Positions 26,526 through 35,031 of a stretch of DNA of 64,000 nucleotides are shown here, piece by piece. The stretch is taken from contig QHWB01000040.1 in assembly GCA_003222395.1 (NCBI GenBank), positions 384,488-448,487 on the forward strand, in the 5' to 3' direction. The position numbers and the translations under genes were made by a program. Below the pieces are notes generated by a model. It worked only from the letters and a program-made list of their open reading frames with translations. It ran no database searches and was not told where the DNA came from. Position 1 is the stretch's first letter. The number at the start of each line of letters is the position of its first letter. Source of the stretch: Acidobacteriota bacterium (GTDB taxonomy: Bacteria > Acidobacteriota > Vicinamibacteria > Vicinamibacterales > CAVVIG01).

Positions 26526-26703
26526 GATCGGGCGGGGCGTACGCGCCCGCATGCGATACCGTGCCGACCAAACCTGGGTGGCTGAGTTTTGAAGGCTGCT
26601 ATCGCGCGCTTGTGTTTGTATCGCACGAACGATTTCGCATCAAGCGAAAAGTTCGGCGCAACTGCACGAGCGCGAGCGCTTCATCCGCAGAGTGACGAAA
26701 CCG
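26526..26703. other. 178-base intergenic region with an inverted repeat
   Basis: The gap upstream of the receiver-PilZ gene holds a GTGCGATAC/GTATCGCAT inverted repeat with arms about 60 bases apart. It could form the closing helix of a structured leader RNA, but I do not recognise a riboswitch class. Nothing else is evident. Confidence 0.25.
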
Positions 26704-28419
26704 TCAGCTGATCACGCGAAACGTGATCCGATCCTTTGCTTGACCGCTCGAGGTTATCGCGACGACCTCGACGATGTATTCGCCGGCGGCGAGACCAGCG
26801 AGCGGCAGATCGATCTCGCCGAACCGGCTCGGCTTCGCGGATGTGCTGACGCTGAGCTGCCGCATCGCCTGGCCCGATCGGTTCAGCAGTCGTGCCGATA
26901 CCGACGGCGGCTCGTCCGAGGCCGCGTAGATCGGAACGCGGAAGAGCAGCCGCTCGGTCCGGCTGAACTCGCGCGACGCGACGGGCACCGCGGCCGCGTC
27001 GTCGAGCGACCGGAATTCGCGCGCGTTCCGCGCGCGAAGCACCTGCGCCGTGCCGATGACGACGTCGCCGCGCAAATCGCGGACCGAAAGGTCGCGAACG
27101 TCGCGATCGATGACCTGGGCCGCGGCATCCTGGATGGCCATGCGCAGCCGTATTCGTCCCGCAGGCGCGTCGAACACCGCACGCGCCGGCACGTTGCCCA
27201 GCTCCTCGATCGTCGCCGGTCCCGTCGGCGACACCGGACCGTCGAACAGCACGGCCCCGTCCTTGTCGAGCGCCGTCAGCACCAGTCGCGACGCGACGAG
27301 GCGTCCGCGATCGCCGGGCACGCGCGCCGCCGGCTCCCAGACGAACGTGACACGCGTGCGGCCCGAGTCGCCGCGCGACCAGCCGAACCACGGACGGATG
27401 AGCGTGCTCGCGTGCGGCGCCGGCTCGGGCGGCGCCGACGGCTTCGGCGCGTTGATCCGCTCGAGCAGCGCCGCGCGCAGCGTATCGTCGGGCGACGGCG
27501 CGAAGTAGCCTTTGCGCGCGCGCACGTTGACGTTCGCCCGCTTCACACGCACCTGCACGTCGTGAAACTTGCCGTCGTCGGGGTTCGCGACCTGATACGT
27601 CAGCAGGTAATACGTGCTCGCGTCGGCGGCGGCGCGCCGGAGGCCGCCTTCGGGATCGGCGCCGATTATCTGGCCGTCAGTTTCCGCCGCCAGCCGCTCG
27701 AGAGGGGTCGGAGTTGGCGTCGGAGCAGGTGTCGGAGTCGGTGCCAGAGTTGGTGTCGGAGTCGTGCTCGGGTCGAATGGATAAATCGCGACGTTCGAGC
27801 GAGTCGCGGACCGGATGACGGCTTCGAACGACGGCAGCGTCTCCTGACCGCGCCGCCGCTCCATCCGCGAGAGCCCTTCGCTGACGACGATGAGCGTCTT
27901 GCGGCGATCGCCCAGCGTGCCGAGGTGAATAGCAAGGGCGTTGATCGCCGACCAGGCCACCTGCGTGCGCGCAGCCTCGACGCGCGCCGGCGTTCCTGCG
28001 ATGAAGTTGCGCTCGTAATCGTTGCGCGGATCGTATTCCCCTTTGCGCCCTTCGAAGCCCGCGACGACGGCACGCGTCGCATCGCGGTCACGCGTCAGCT
28101 CGATCCGGAACAGCGAGTCGAGCGGCTTCATCACGACGACGAGATCGTTGGGGCCGAGATCGCGCTCGATGAACTGCGCGACGGCGTCGCGAACGCGCGC
28201 GGTGGCGGCTCCGCTCGCGACATGATACTCGTCGAGATAGATCGCAAACAGCCGAGCGTCGTCTTTGACGAGGCGCGCGCCCTCGACGGTACGCACGGCG
28301 CCGTCGTCGCGGATCTCGAAATCCGCGAGCTTCAGGTTCTCGACGCTGCGGCCGCGCGTATCGGCGGCGATCACGTCGATGTTGACGATTTGAGTCGCAA
28401 GTGCGAGAGCCGCCAGCAT
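26704..28419 (-). CDS. VWFA-related secreted protein (acidobacterial type)
   Basis: A 571-residue protein of the acidobacterial VWFA-related family (TIGR03436 type). It has a short N-terminal export signal, then QIVNIDVIAADTRGRSVENL, the metal-site region LFAIYLDEYHV (not a canonical DxSxS), TLIVVSEGLSRM, and RKGYFAP near residue 310. A Thr-Pro repeat (PTPTPAPTPTPTP) lies in the middle. The C-terminal half is beta-rich. Function is unknown; such proteins are abundant and paralogous in Acidobacteriota. It lies 17 bases downstream of a longer paralogue and forms an operon with it. Confidence 0.85.
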   Translation of the reverse strand: MLAALALATQIVNIDVIAADTRGRSVENLKLADFEIRDDGAVRTVEGARLVKDDARLFAIYLDEYHVASGAATARVRDAVAQFIERDLGPNDLVVVMKPLDSLFRIELTRDRDATRAVVAGFEGRKGEYDPRNDYERNFIAGTPARVEAARTQVAWSAINALAIHLGTLGDRRKTLIVVSEGLSRMERRRGQETLPSFEAVIRSATRSNVAIYPFDPSTTPTPTLAPTPTPAPTPTPTPLERLAAETDGQIIGADPEGGLRRAAADASTYYLLTYQVANPDDGKFHDVQVRVKRANVNVRARKGYFAPSPDDTLRAALLERINAPKPSAPPEPAPHASTLIRPWFGWSRGDSGRTRVTFVWEPAARVPGDRGRLVASRLVLTALDKDGAVLFDGPVSPTGPATIEELGNVPARAVFDAPAGRIRLRMAIQDAAAQVIDRDVRDLSVRDLRGDVVIGTAQVLRARNAREFRSLDDAAAVPVASREFSRTERLLFRVPIYAASDEPPSVSARLLNRSGQAMRQLSVSTSAKPSRFGEIDLPLAGLAAGEYIVEVVAITSSGQAKDRITFRVIS

Positions 28420-28436
28420 TCTTTTCTGATCGGGTT

Positions 28437-30524
28437 CTAGCCCATGACCCGGAAGCCAACGAGCTCTTTCGCTTCGCCGCCATCGCCCGTCGCTCTGATC
28501 TCGACGACGTACTCGCCTGCGGCGAGACCGGCGATCGGCAGCTCGATCTGCTGGACGCCTGGAGTCGGCGACGGCGTGGCAGGCACCTCGTTCATCGGCT
28601 GACCGGTCCGATTCAGCAGGTGAACGCTGAGCGTCGGCGTCGTTCCTCCCGGCCCGTACGCCGGCACACGGATGACGACGCGATCGCTGCGGTTGAATTC
28701 ACGGATCGCCGTCGGAATCGCGTTGGGATCGGACTTCAGCTTCTGAAGCTCGGGGGCCGTGCGGCCGCGGAACACTTCGGGCGTTCCGAGCATCGTCTGC
28801 GCGGCGGTGAGGTCCGGAATCGTGATCTCGCGCAATTCGCTGTCGAGCACCTGCGATCCGGTGCCCTGCACCGAGATGCGCAGCTGCAGCTTCCCTGGCG
28901 GCACGTCGAAGCTGACGCGCTGCGGCGTCCGGATCGGCGAGGCGGGCGCCTCGGGCACGCGGCCGCGGAACGACGGCGATCCGTCGCCGGCGAGTGCCAT
29001 GAGGGACACCTGCGACGGTTCGTCGCCGGCCGCCGCGCGATCGCCCGGCAGCCTGGGCAGCGGCTCCCAGACGAATGTGACGCGAGTCTTCCCGTTCTCG
29101 CCGCGCGACGTGCCGATCCAGCTGCGGACGACGCTCGCGCGCGAGGGACGCGCGGTGGCCGCGCTGATCGCCGCCTCGACCGGCTTGGGAACGTCGGCTT
29201 TCGGCGGCGCAGTCGCGCGCTTCGCGTCGTCGGGCGTCAGTGCCCAGTATCCCTTGCGCGCGCGGACCTGGATGCCGGGCCGCTTCACGCGCACTTTGAT
29301 CTCGTGGAACTTGCCGTCGGTCGGCGCCTGCGACGAGTTATAGCCAATCAGGTAGTACGCGCTGCTGTCGCGGATGATCTGCTTCATGCCGACGTCGAGA
29401 TCGTTGCGATTCACGATCGCGCGCCCGTCGGTATTCTCCGCGAGCTCGCGCAGCGTGTTCATCGTCGAGTTGAGGTACTGCGAGTCGACCTGAAACGATC
29501 CCACGTTCTCGTTGATGTCGAACTCGAAGCCGGGAAGCCCGCGCGGATCGACCGCGTAGATCGAGACATTGTTCTTGTTCGCCGCGTCGTACACCTCGCG
29601 CAGATCTGACTCGAGGTCCATGTTCGCGAAGAACTGGTAGCGATCCTCGTTGGGATCGTTCGCGCCAGCTCCCGGGTTGAAGGCATTCGGATTGCCGTAG
29701 CCGGGCAGCTGCGCGTTCGGGTTGCGCATCTGCGGCGGCAGCGCGTTGGTGAATCCCTCGCTCACGAGAATCAGCGACTTGCGTCCTTCCTTCAACGAGC
29801 CCATGTGCACGACGAGCGACTTGATCGCCGACAGCGAGACCTGATTGCGAATCTTCTCGACGATCTCGGTCGGATAGTTCGCGTAGCGTTCCTCGAACTC
29901 GTTGCGCGGCGTATAGTCGTACTTGCGTCCCTGGAACTGCTGCATCGCCTTCATCACCGCGTCGTGATTGCGCGTCATCCGGACCGACGATGTCGATTCG
30001 AGCGGGTACATGACGCCGATCATGTCGGTCGGCCCGATCTGCGTGTCGAGGAAGCGCGACAGCGGATTGCGCACCGAGAGGCTCGTGCCGCGCCGCACGT
30101 GGTAGTCGTCGAGGAAGATCGCGAACAGCCTGACGTCGTCGCGCGCCGCTTCCGATTCTTCGTCGTAATCGGTGCGGATCTGGCGCACGGGCTCCTTCGT
30201 CGCCTCGACGAGGCCGCCGTCGAGCCTTATCAGCTTGAACGTGTCGATCGTCTGCGGCTTCCCGTCTTCGAGCACGTCGAAGTCGCCCGGCTTCAGGTCG
30301 GCCACGCTGTTGCCGCTCTTGTTTTCCGTGACGATGACGTCGACCCGGACGTAGTTGATGCCGGTCCTGAAGATTGGCGGCTGCGGCGTCTGATCCGGCG
30401 GCGGCGCCGGTTGCTGTTGCGGTTGTTGCGGCTGTTGCTGCGTCTGCTGGCCGGCGGCGCCTTGAAGCGTCGCGATCGAGATCAGCGCGGTGGCGAGTCC
30501 GGTAGACCGGAGGAAACTGGTCAT
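28437..30524 (-). CDS. VWFA-related secreted protein (acidobacterial type), longer paralogue
   Basis: A 695-residue protein with an export signal, a Gln/Pro-rich stretch (about 28-48), and the VWFA-related core: FRTGINYVRVDVIVTENKSG, LFAIFLDDYHVRRG, SLILVSEGFTNAL and RKGYWALTPDDAKR. It shares architecture and several motifs with the downstream paralogue, indicating a tandem duplication. Secreted or periplasmic, function unknown. TAATAT ends six bases before its ATG. It is divergent from an acyl-CoA dehydrogenase gene, and the 37-base gap must contain both promoters. Confidence 0.87.
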   Translation of the reverse strand: MTSFLRSTGLATALISIATLQGAAGQQTQQQPQQPQQQPAPPPDQTPQPPIFRTGINYVRVDVIVTENKSGNSVADLKPGDFDVLEDGKPQTIDTFKLIRLDGGLVEATKEPVRQIRTDYDEESEAARDDVRLFAIFLDDYHVRRGTSLSVRNPLSRFLDTQIGPTDMIGVMYPLESTSSVRMTRNHDAVMKAMQQFQGRKYDYTPRNEFEERYANYPTEIVEKIRNQVSLSAIKSLVVHMGSLKEGRKSLILVSEGFTNALPPQMRNPNAQLPGYGNPNAFNPGAGANDPNEDRYQFFANMDLESDLREVYDAANKNNVSIYAVDPRGLPGFEFDINENVGSFQVDSQYLNSTMNTLRELAENTDGRAIVNRNDLDVGMKQIIRDSSAYYLIGYNSSQAPTDGKFHEIKVRVKRPGIQVRARKGYWALTPDDAKRATAPPKADVPKPVEAAISAATARPSRASVVRSWIGTSRGENGKTRVTFVWEPLPRLPGDRAAAGDEPSQVSLMALAGDGSPSFRGRVPEAPASPIRTPQRVSFDVPPGKLQLRISVQGTGSQVLDSELREITIPDLTAAQTMLGTPEVFRGRTAPELQKLKSDPNAIPTAIREFNRSDRVVIRVPAYGPGGTTPTLSVHLLNRTGQPMNEVPATPSPTPGVQQIELPIAGLAAGEYVVEIRATGDGGEAKELVGFRVMG

Positions 30525-30530
30525 ATCTCT

Positions 30531-30536
30531 ATATTA
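30531..30536 (-). promoter_or_regulatory. Candidate -10 (TAATAT) of the VWFA operon
   Basis: TAATAT ends six bases before the ATG of the first VWFA gene. It shares a 37-base divergent region with the -10 of the acyl-CoA dehydrogenase. Confidence 0.5.
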
Positions 30537-30548
30537 GACCGCCAGGTG

Positions 30549-30554
30549 TAACAT
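30549..30554 (+). promoter_or_regulatory. Candidate -10 (TAACAT) of the acyl-CoA dehydrogenase
   Basis: TAACAT ends seven bases before the GTG start at 30562, with no ribosome binding site between. Confidence 0.45.
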
Positions 30555-30561
30555 TTCAGCC

Positions 30562-31731
30562 GTGACGACGCAAAACACGGAATTGATCCATCCGGCCCTG
30601 ACCGCGCTGTCCGAAGACGAACGGCTCTTCCGCGACAGCGTGTACGAATTCGCGGACCGCGAGATCCGACCTGTCGTCCGCGACATGGACGAACACGCGA
30701 AGATTCCGCGCGCGCTCGTCGACAAGCTGTTCGATCTCGGCGTGATGGGCATCGAGGTTCCCGAGGCGTTCGGCGGCGCCGGCGCGAGCTTCTTCCATGC
30801 AGTGCTCGCGGTCGAGGCGCTGTCGCGCGTCGATCCGTCGATCGGCGTCCTCGTCGACGTCCAGAACACGCTCGTCATCAACGCGCTGCTCCGTTGGGGC
30901 AGCGATGAACTCAAGCGCCGCTATCTGACGAAGCTCGCGGCGAATGCCGTCGGCGCGTACGCCCTGTCGGAGGCGGGATCCGGAAGCGACGCGTTCGCGC
31001 TGACGACGCGCGCGGTCGATCGCGGCGCCGAATTCGTCCTCACCGGGCGCAAGCTCTGGATCACCAACGGCAACGAAGCCGACATCTTCATCGTCTTCGC
31101 GAACGCGAACCCGGAGTCGGGCTATCGCGGCATCACGGCGTTCCTCGTCGAGCGGGAATTCGACGGATTCACCATCGGGAAAAAGGAGGACAAGCTCGGC
31201 ATCCGCGCCAGCAGCACGTGCGAGCTGCTGTTCGAGGAGTGCCGCATCCCGCGGTCGAACGTGCTCGGCGAGATCGGCAAGGGCTACAAGGTGGCGATCG
31301 AGACGCTGAACGAAGGACGCATCGGCATCGGCGCGCAGATGATCGGTCTCGCGCAGGGCGCCCTCGATCACGCGATCAGGTACACGCGCGAGCGGAAGCA
31401 GTTCGGCAAGGCGATCGCCGAGTTCCAGGCAGTCCAGCATCAGCTCGCGCGCGCGGCCACCGAGATCGAGGCGGCGCGGCTGCTGGTCTACAACGCCGGG
31501 CGCCTCCGCGACGCCGGCCACCCGTTCCTCACCGAGGCCGCGATGTGCAAGATCTTCTCGTCGGAGGTCGCCGAGCGCGTGACGTCGCTCGCGGTCAACC
31601 TGTTCGGCGGCTACGGCTTCGTGAAGGACTATCCGGTCGAGAAGCTCTATCGCGACGCGAAGATCGGCCAGATCTACGAGGGGACGTCGAACCTGCAGCT
31701 GCAGACGATCGCGAAGCAGATTCTCGGATGA
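30562..31731 (+). CDS. Acyl-CoA dehydrogenase
   Basis: A 389-residue FAD-dependent acyl-CoA dehydrogenase introducing the alpha-beta double bond of acyl-CoA. Family signatures are GAYALSEAGSGSDAFALTT, KLWITNG, and the C-terminal QIYEGTSNLQLQTIAK containing the catalytic Glu. It most resembles short/branched-chain enzymes, which would fit the branched-chain specificity suggested for the mutase at 15.5-17.1 kb, but that link is inference. GTG start at 30562. The 3' end abuts the remnant of a duplicated glycosylasparaginase gene on the other strand. Confidence 0.92.
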   Translation: MTTQNTELIHPALTALSEDERLFRDSVYEFADREIRPVVRDMDEHAKIPRALVDKLFDLGVMGIEVPEAFGGAGASFFHAVLAVEALSRVDPSIGVLVDVQNTLVINALLRWGSDELKRRYLTKLAANAVGAYALSEAGSGSDAFALTTRAVDRGAEFVLTGRKLWITNGNEADIFIVFANANPESGYRGITAFLVEREFDGFTIGKKEDKLGIRASSTCELLFEECRIPRSNVLGEIGKGYKVAIETLNEGRIGIGAQMIGLAQGALDHAIRYTRERKQFGKAIAEFQAVQHQLARAATEIEAARLLVYNAGRLRDAGHPFLTEAAMCKIFSSEVAERVTSLAVNLFGGYGFVKDYPVEKLYRDAKIGQIYEGTSNLQLQTIAKQILG

Positions 31732-31744
31732 CGCGCAATCGAGG

Positions 31745-31989
31745 CAAGAGCGCATCGGCACGCGCGTCGAGCACGTCGGCGCCGCCCGTCATCATCGAGA
31801 ACGCCTTCTCGACGCAGTTGCGCCGCCGTTTTTGAACTTGTGACCGTTGCTCGAGGCGATGGGGATCGGTTTGACGCTCTTCGGCGTCATGACGGTCGGC
31901 GCTTGTCCGAACAGCGCGGTTGGAACGGTCGCGGCAGCGGCCGCGGCTTGCACGAATGCTCGGCGATTCATTTTCGTCAGAACCATCAA
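31745..31989 (-). pseudogene. Truncated, frameshifted glycosylasparaginase copy
   Basis: Starting at 31989, a Tat-type signal (MNRRAFVQAAAAAATVPTAL) is followed by VMTPKSVKPIPIASSNGHKF, which parallels VMMTPKGVKPCVVASSNGN of the intact gene just upstream. After about 60 residues the frame shifts; the continuing similarity (NCVEKAFSMMTGGADVLDA against RAFKMMADGADVLDALVAG) is in another frame and ends near 31745 where the acyl-CoA dehydrogenase gene begins on the other strand. It starts by overlapping the intact gene's stop. It is a decayed tandem duplicate and cannot make an enzyme. Confidence 0.8.
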
Positions 31990-33128
31990 TCCGTCGGGCG
32001 GCCTTCGTACAGGGCGTCCGTCTTCAGCGTCTGCGGGCCGTTCTCGGTGCAGACGGCGTAGGTGCCCTCGTACATCGACACGCCGGCATATTCGCCCTTC
32101 GCATTGAGGCTATAGAAGTTGAGGCCGAAGTTCGGCTGTCCTTTCGCGTTCAGCAGGCGCTTCTCGATCGTGCTCTTCGCGACGCGTTTCAACGCCGTGA
32201 TCGCGGCATCCTTCGGGTGCGCGCCACGCCGCATTTCCTCGACGATCACGAACGACGACAGGTTGTACAGGTTCGCTTCACCGCGGCCGGTCGATCCCGC
32301 GGCGCCGACCTCGCCGTCGACATACAGTCCGGCGCCGAGAATCGGCGAATCGCCGGCGCGGCCCGGAATCTTCCACGCGAGGCCGCTGGTCGTCGTCACG
32401 CCGCAGATCTCGCCTTTCGCATTGACACCGTCGCAGTTGATCGTGCCCCAGAAATGTTCGCCGTCGATCAGCCCTTCGCGGACCATTTGGATGCCGGCGT
32501 CGTACCACGCCTGCGCGCGCTTCTTCGGATCGAGGTAGTGCAGCGGATCGGTGCGGCGCTTCCATTCGAGCCACGCCTTCCGCGCCGTTTCGTTGATCAG
32601 CCCTTCTTCGATCTTGAATCCCATCGAGCGCGCGAACTCCTGCGCGCCCTTCCCGACCAGGAGGTGATGATCCGTCTCCTCGGCGACGAGCTGCGCCACC
32701 CGCGCGGGTGTGCGGACGCCCTCGATGGCCGCGACCGCGCCGGCGCGCTTCTTCGGTCCGTGCATGCACGACGCGTCGAGCTGCACGACGCCATCCGCGT
32801 TCGGCAGACCGCTCCAGCCGACGCCGGTCTGCGTGGGATCGAGCTCGACGATCGCGACGCCGGCGACGAGCGCATCGAGCACGTCGGCGCCGTCGGCCAT
32901 CATCTTGAACGCCCTGGCGACGCAGGTGACGCCCTGATCGTCCTTCGATCGATTCCCGTTGCTCGACGCGACGACGCACGGCTTGACGCCCTTCGGCGTC
33001 ATCATCACCGGGGCCTGCCCCGGGCCTGTGGAAGGCTGTCCGAAAAGCGTCTTCGGAATGGCTGCGGCGGCGACGCCGGCCGCGGTGGTTCTGCGAACGA
33101 ATTCACGACGACCAAACCTCTTGCTCAT
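31986..33128 (-). CDS. N4-(beta-N-acetylglucosaminyl)-L-asparaginase family protein, Tat-exported
   Basis: A 380-residue Ntn-hydrolase of the glycosylasparaginase type, autocleaved before a nucleophilic Thr, here in HFWGTINCDG. GRAGDSPILGAGLYVD and GSTGRGE line the active site. The N-terminus is a twin-arginine signal (GRREFVRRTTAAG), so the folded enzyme is exported. I chose the ATG at 33128, preceded by GGAGG at five bases, over an upstream in-frame one. TAGAGT about 20 bases upstream is a plausible -10, giving a normal leader. Cleaves Asn-linked glycans or beta-aspartyl peptides; the natural substrate is unknown. Confidence 0.88.
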   Translation of the reverse strand: MSKRFGRREFVRRTTAAGVAAAAIPKTLFGQPSTGPGQAPVMMTPKGVKPCVVASSNGNRSKDDQGVTCVARAFKMMADGADVLDALVAGVAIVELDPTQTGVGWSGLPNADGVVQLDASCMHGPKKRAGAVAAIEGVRTPARVAQLVAEETDHHLLVGKGAQEFARSMGFKIEEGLINETARKAWLEWKRRTDPLHYLDPKKRAQAWYDAGIQMVREGLIDGEHFWGTINCDGVNAKGEICGVTTTSGLAWKIPGRAGDSPILGAGLYVDGEVGAAGSTGRGEANLYNLSSFVIVEEMRRGAHPKDAAITALKRVAKSTIEKRLLNAKGQPNFGLNFYSLNAKGEYAGVSMYEGTYAVCTENGPQTLKTDALYEGRPTD

Positions 33129-33200
33129 ACCGCCTCCGTCTGACGGCACACTCTAGTAACGTGACGAAGAGGTGTCAATCTGCCGCGGGCAGGGAGAAGG

Positions 33201-34343
33201 TCAGGCGCTGGCGAGCACGTTCGCCGCGATGATCATCCGCTGGGCCTCGGACGTTCCCTGATAGATTTCCGTCGCGCGCACGTCGCGGAACAGCCGCTCG
33301 ACCACCGATCCGCGGCGGTAGCCGGCCGACGCAAGAATCTGCATCGCCTTGTCGGCGGCCTTGTGCGCCGCTTCCGACGCGGCGAGCTTCGCCATCGACG
33401 CCTCGAACGTGCTCTTCTCCTGATGGTCTTTCGCGGCCGCGGCCTTGAGCGTGAGCAGCCGCGCGGCGTCGAGCTCGGTTGCCATGTCGGCGATCATCCA
33501 CTGGATCGCCTGGTAGTTTGCGATCGGCTGGCCGAACTGCTCGCGCTTCCGGGCGTACGTCATCGCCTCGGTCAGCGCCGCCTCGCCGATGCCGAGCGCC
33601 TGCGCGGCGATGGCGACGCGTCCGCCCTGCAGGGCCCACATCGCCAGGCGGAATCCCTGATCGACGTGGCCGAGCACCTGATCGTCGGCGACGTCGACGT
33701 CGAGATCGAGATCCATGCAGCCAAGGCCGCGCACGCCGAGCGAGTCGGCTCGCGCCGTGCGCGTGATGCCCGGCGCGTCCATCGGCACCAGGAACGCCGT
33801 GACGCCCTGACCGCGCAATCCCGGACGGGTGCATGCGAACACGATGGCGACCGATGCTTCTTCCGCGTTCGCGACCCACACCTTCCTGCCGCGGATGCGG
33901 TAGCCGCCGCTCACGCGAATGGCGGCGGTCTTCTGATTGGCTGCGTCGGTCCCTGCGTCGGGTTCGGAGAGCGCGAAGGCGCCGATCCCTTCGCCGGTGG
34001 CGAGCTTGCGCAGCCACCGTTCCCGCTGCTGATCCTTCCCCGCGTGGGCGATGACTTCGGCGACGAGCGAGTTGGTGACCGTCAGCGCGACGGCGACGGT
34101 GGCGCTCGCCTTCGCGATGGCCTCCACCGCGAGCGCGTAGCTCACGTAATCGCGCCCGAGCCCGCCCCACGCCTTGGGCAGCGTCACGCCGCACAGGCCC
34201 GCGCCGGCGGCCGCGTGCACCACGTCGGACGGGTACTCGCCGGTCTTGTCGATCAGCGCGGCACGCGGCGCCACGATCTCCGTCGCGAACTGTTCGATCT
34301 GTTCCTTGAAGGCGCGCTGTTCAGGAGTGAGCTCGAGGATCAT
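33201..34343 (-). CDS. Acyl-CoA dehydrogenase (second)
   Basis: A 380-residue member of the acyl-CoA dehydrogenase family, with GAFALSEPDAGTDAANQKT, KVWVANAEE in the FAD region, ERLFRDVRATEIYQGTSEAQ at the C-terminus and the GRVAIAAQALGIGEAAL helix. At the catalytic Glu position of relatives (YEGTS) it has YQGTS, so the base may be located elsewhere, as in isovaleryl-type enzymes, or be missing; this should be read with caution. TAGAGT ends six bases before the ATG. Confidence 0.9.
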   Translation of the reverse strand: MILELTPEQRAFKEQIEQFATEIVAPRAALIDKTGEYPSDVVHAAAGAGLCGVTLPKAWGGLGRDYVSYALAVEAIAKASATVAVALTVTNSLVAEVIAHAGKDQQRERWLRKLATGEGIGAFALSEPDAGTDAANQKTAAIRVSGGYRIRGRKVWVANAEEASVAIVFACTRPGLRGQGVTAFLVPMDAPGITRTARADSLGVRGLGCMDLDLDVDVADDQVLGHVDQGFRLAMWALQGGRVAIAAQALGIGEAALTEAMTYARKREQFGQPIANYQAIQWMIADMATELDAARLLTLKAAAAKDHQEKSTFEASMAKLAASEAAHKAADKAMQILASAGYRRGSVVERLFRDVRATEIYQGTSEAQRMIIAANVLASA

Positions 34344-34349
34344 CGCTTT

Positions 34350-34355
34350 ACTCTA
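34350..34355 (-). promoter_or_regulatory. Candidate -10 (TAGAGT) of the second acyl-CoA dehydrogenase
   Basis: TAGAGT ends six bases before the ATG at 34343, with AAAGCG between. Confidence 0.45.
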
Positions 34356-34440
34356 GCCACGAAAGACGCGAGAGCACGAAAACCACGAAACAACTTTAGA
34401 CATTTCGTGAATTTCGTGATTTCGTGTGTTTCGTGGCGCG
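34356..34440. repeat. Inverted CCACGAAA/TTTCGTGG repeat
   Basis: The left half carries CCACGAAAGACGCG and ACCACGAAA; the right half TTTCGTGAATTTCGTGATTT and TTTCGTGGCG in the opposite sense. Together they would form a long imperfect hairpin between two minus-strand genes. Confidence 0.7.
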
Positions 34441-34941
34441 TCAACGTTCATCGCGCGCGAGGCGTTCGAAGATCGGCTGCAGTCGATCGCGCGTCGCCGC
34501 GAGACCCTCCGGCAGCACGCGCGTGTCGGCGATCGCCGTCATGAAGTTGGTGTCGCCGTTCCACCGCGGCACGAGATGGACGTGGAGATGATCCACGATG
34601 CCGGCGCCGGCGGGTCGGCCGAGATTGATCCCGATGTTGATTCCCTGCGGCGTATAGGCCTCGGTGAGCGCCATCTCCGCGTGCCGCGTCAACCGCATCA
34701 GCTCCGCCTGCTCGTCGCCCGTCGTCGAGGCGAGCGTCGCCACGTGGCGGTTCGGCACAACCATCAGGTGACCGTTGTTGTACGGAAACAGATTGAGGAT
34801 GACGTACGTGACACGGCCGCGAATGAGGATCAACTCATCGCGGCCGGGTTCGTCGCTGCGACAGAAGATGCAGCCGGAATCGCTGCCGCCGCTCGCGCCG
34901 TTCACGTACGCGAGGCGCCACGGCGACCATAAGCGTTCCAC
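34441..34941 (-). CDS. HIT family protein (Ap4A hydrolase-like)
   Basis: A 166-residue HIT-domain nucleotidyl hydrolase. The histidine triad is VDHLHVHLVPRW; a Cys pair GCIFC near the N-terminus belongs to a zinc site typical of this branch; ILNLFPYNNGHLMVVPNRHV is characteristic. I start it at the GTG 34941 (VERLWSPWRLAYV), as family members begin there; a longer in-frame ATG at 35022 would prepend residues coded by a repeat. It probably hydrolyses dinucleoside polyphosphates or similar nucleotides. Confidence 0.85.
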   Translation of the reverse strand: MERLWSPWRLAYVNGASGGSDSGCIFCRSDEPGRDELILIRGRVTYVILNLFPYNNGHLMVVPNRHVATLASTTGDEQAELMRLTRHAEMALTEAYTPQGINIGINLGRPAGAGIVDHLHVHLVPRWNGDTNFMTAIADTRVLPEGLAATRDRLQPIFERLARDER

Positions 34942-35030
34942 GTTCGGGATTCGGGACTGGGGACTTGGGATTCGGGGGGATTCGGGCAGCTGCGAATCCC
35001 GAATCCCGAACCCGAATCCCAAATCACGAT
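34942..35030. repeat. GGGATTCGGGA inverted repeat, family H
   Basis: Left half GGGATTCGGGACTGGGGACT and TTGGGATTCGGGGG; right half CGAATCCCGAATCCCGAACC. This imperfect inverted repeat fills the gap between the HU and HIT genes and creates a spurious N-terminal extension of the HIT frame. Confidence 0.75.
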
Positions 35031-35031
35031 T

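Noticed and set aside
26526-26703. A tRNA or c-di-GMP riboswitch in the gap upstream of the receiver-PilZ gene
   Set aside because: No cloverleaf and no GEMM core could be found by reading either strand.
27690-27780. A Thr-Pro-rich tandem repeat, considered as a CRISPR or phase-variable repeat
   Set aside because: It is a short GGAGTTGGTGTC-like codon repeat encoding a Pro/Thr linker in a VWFA protein; no spacers, and the units are too short for CRISPR.
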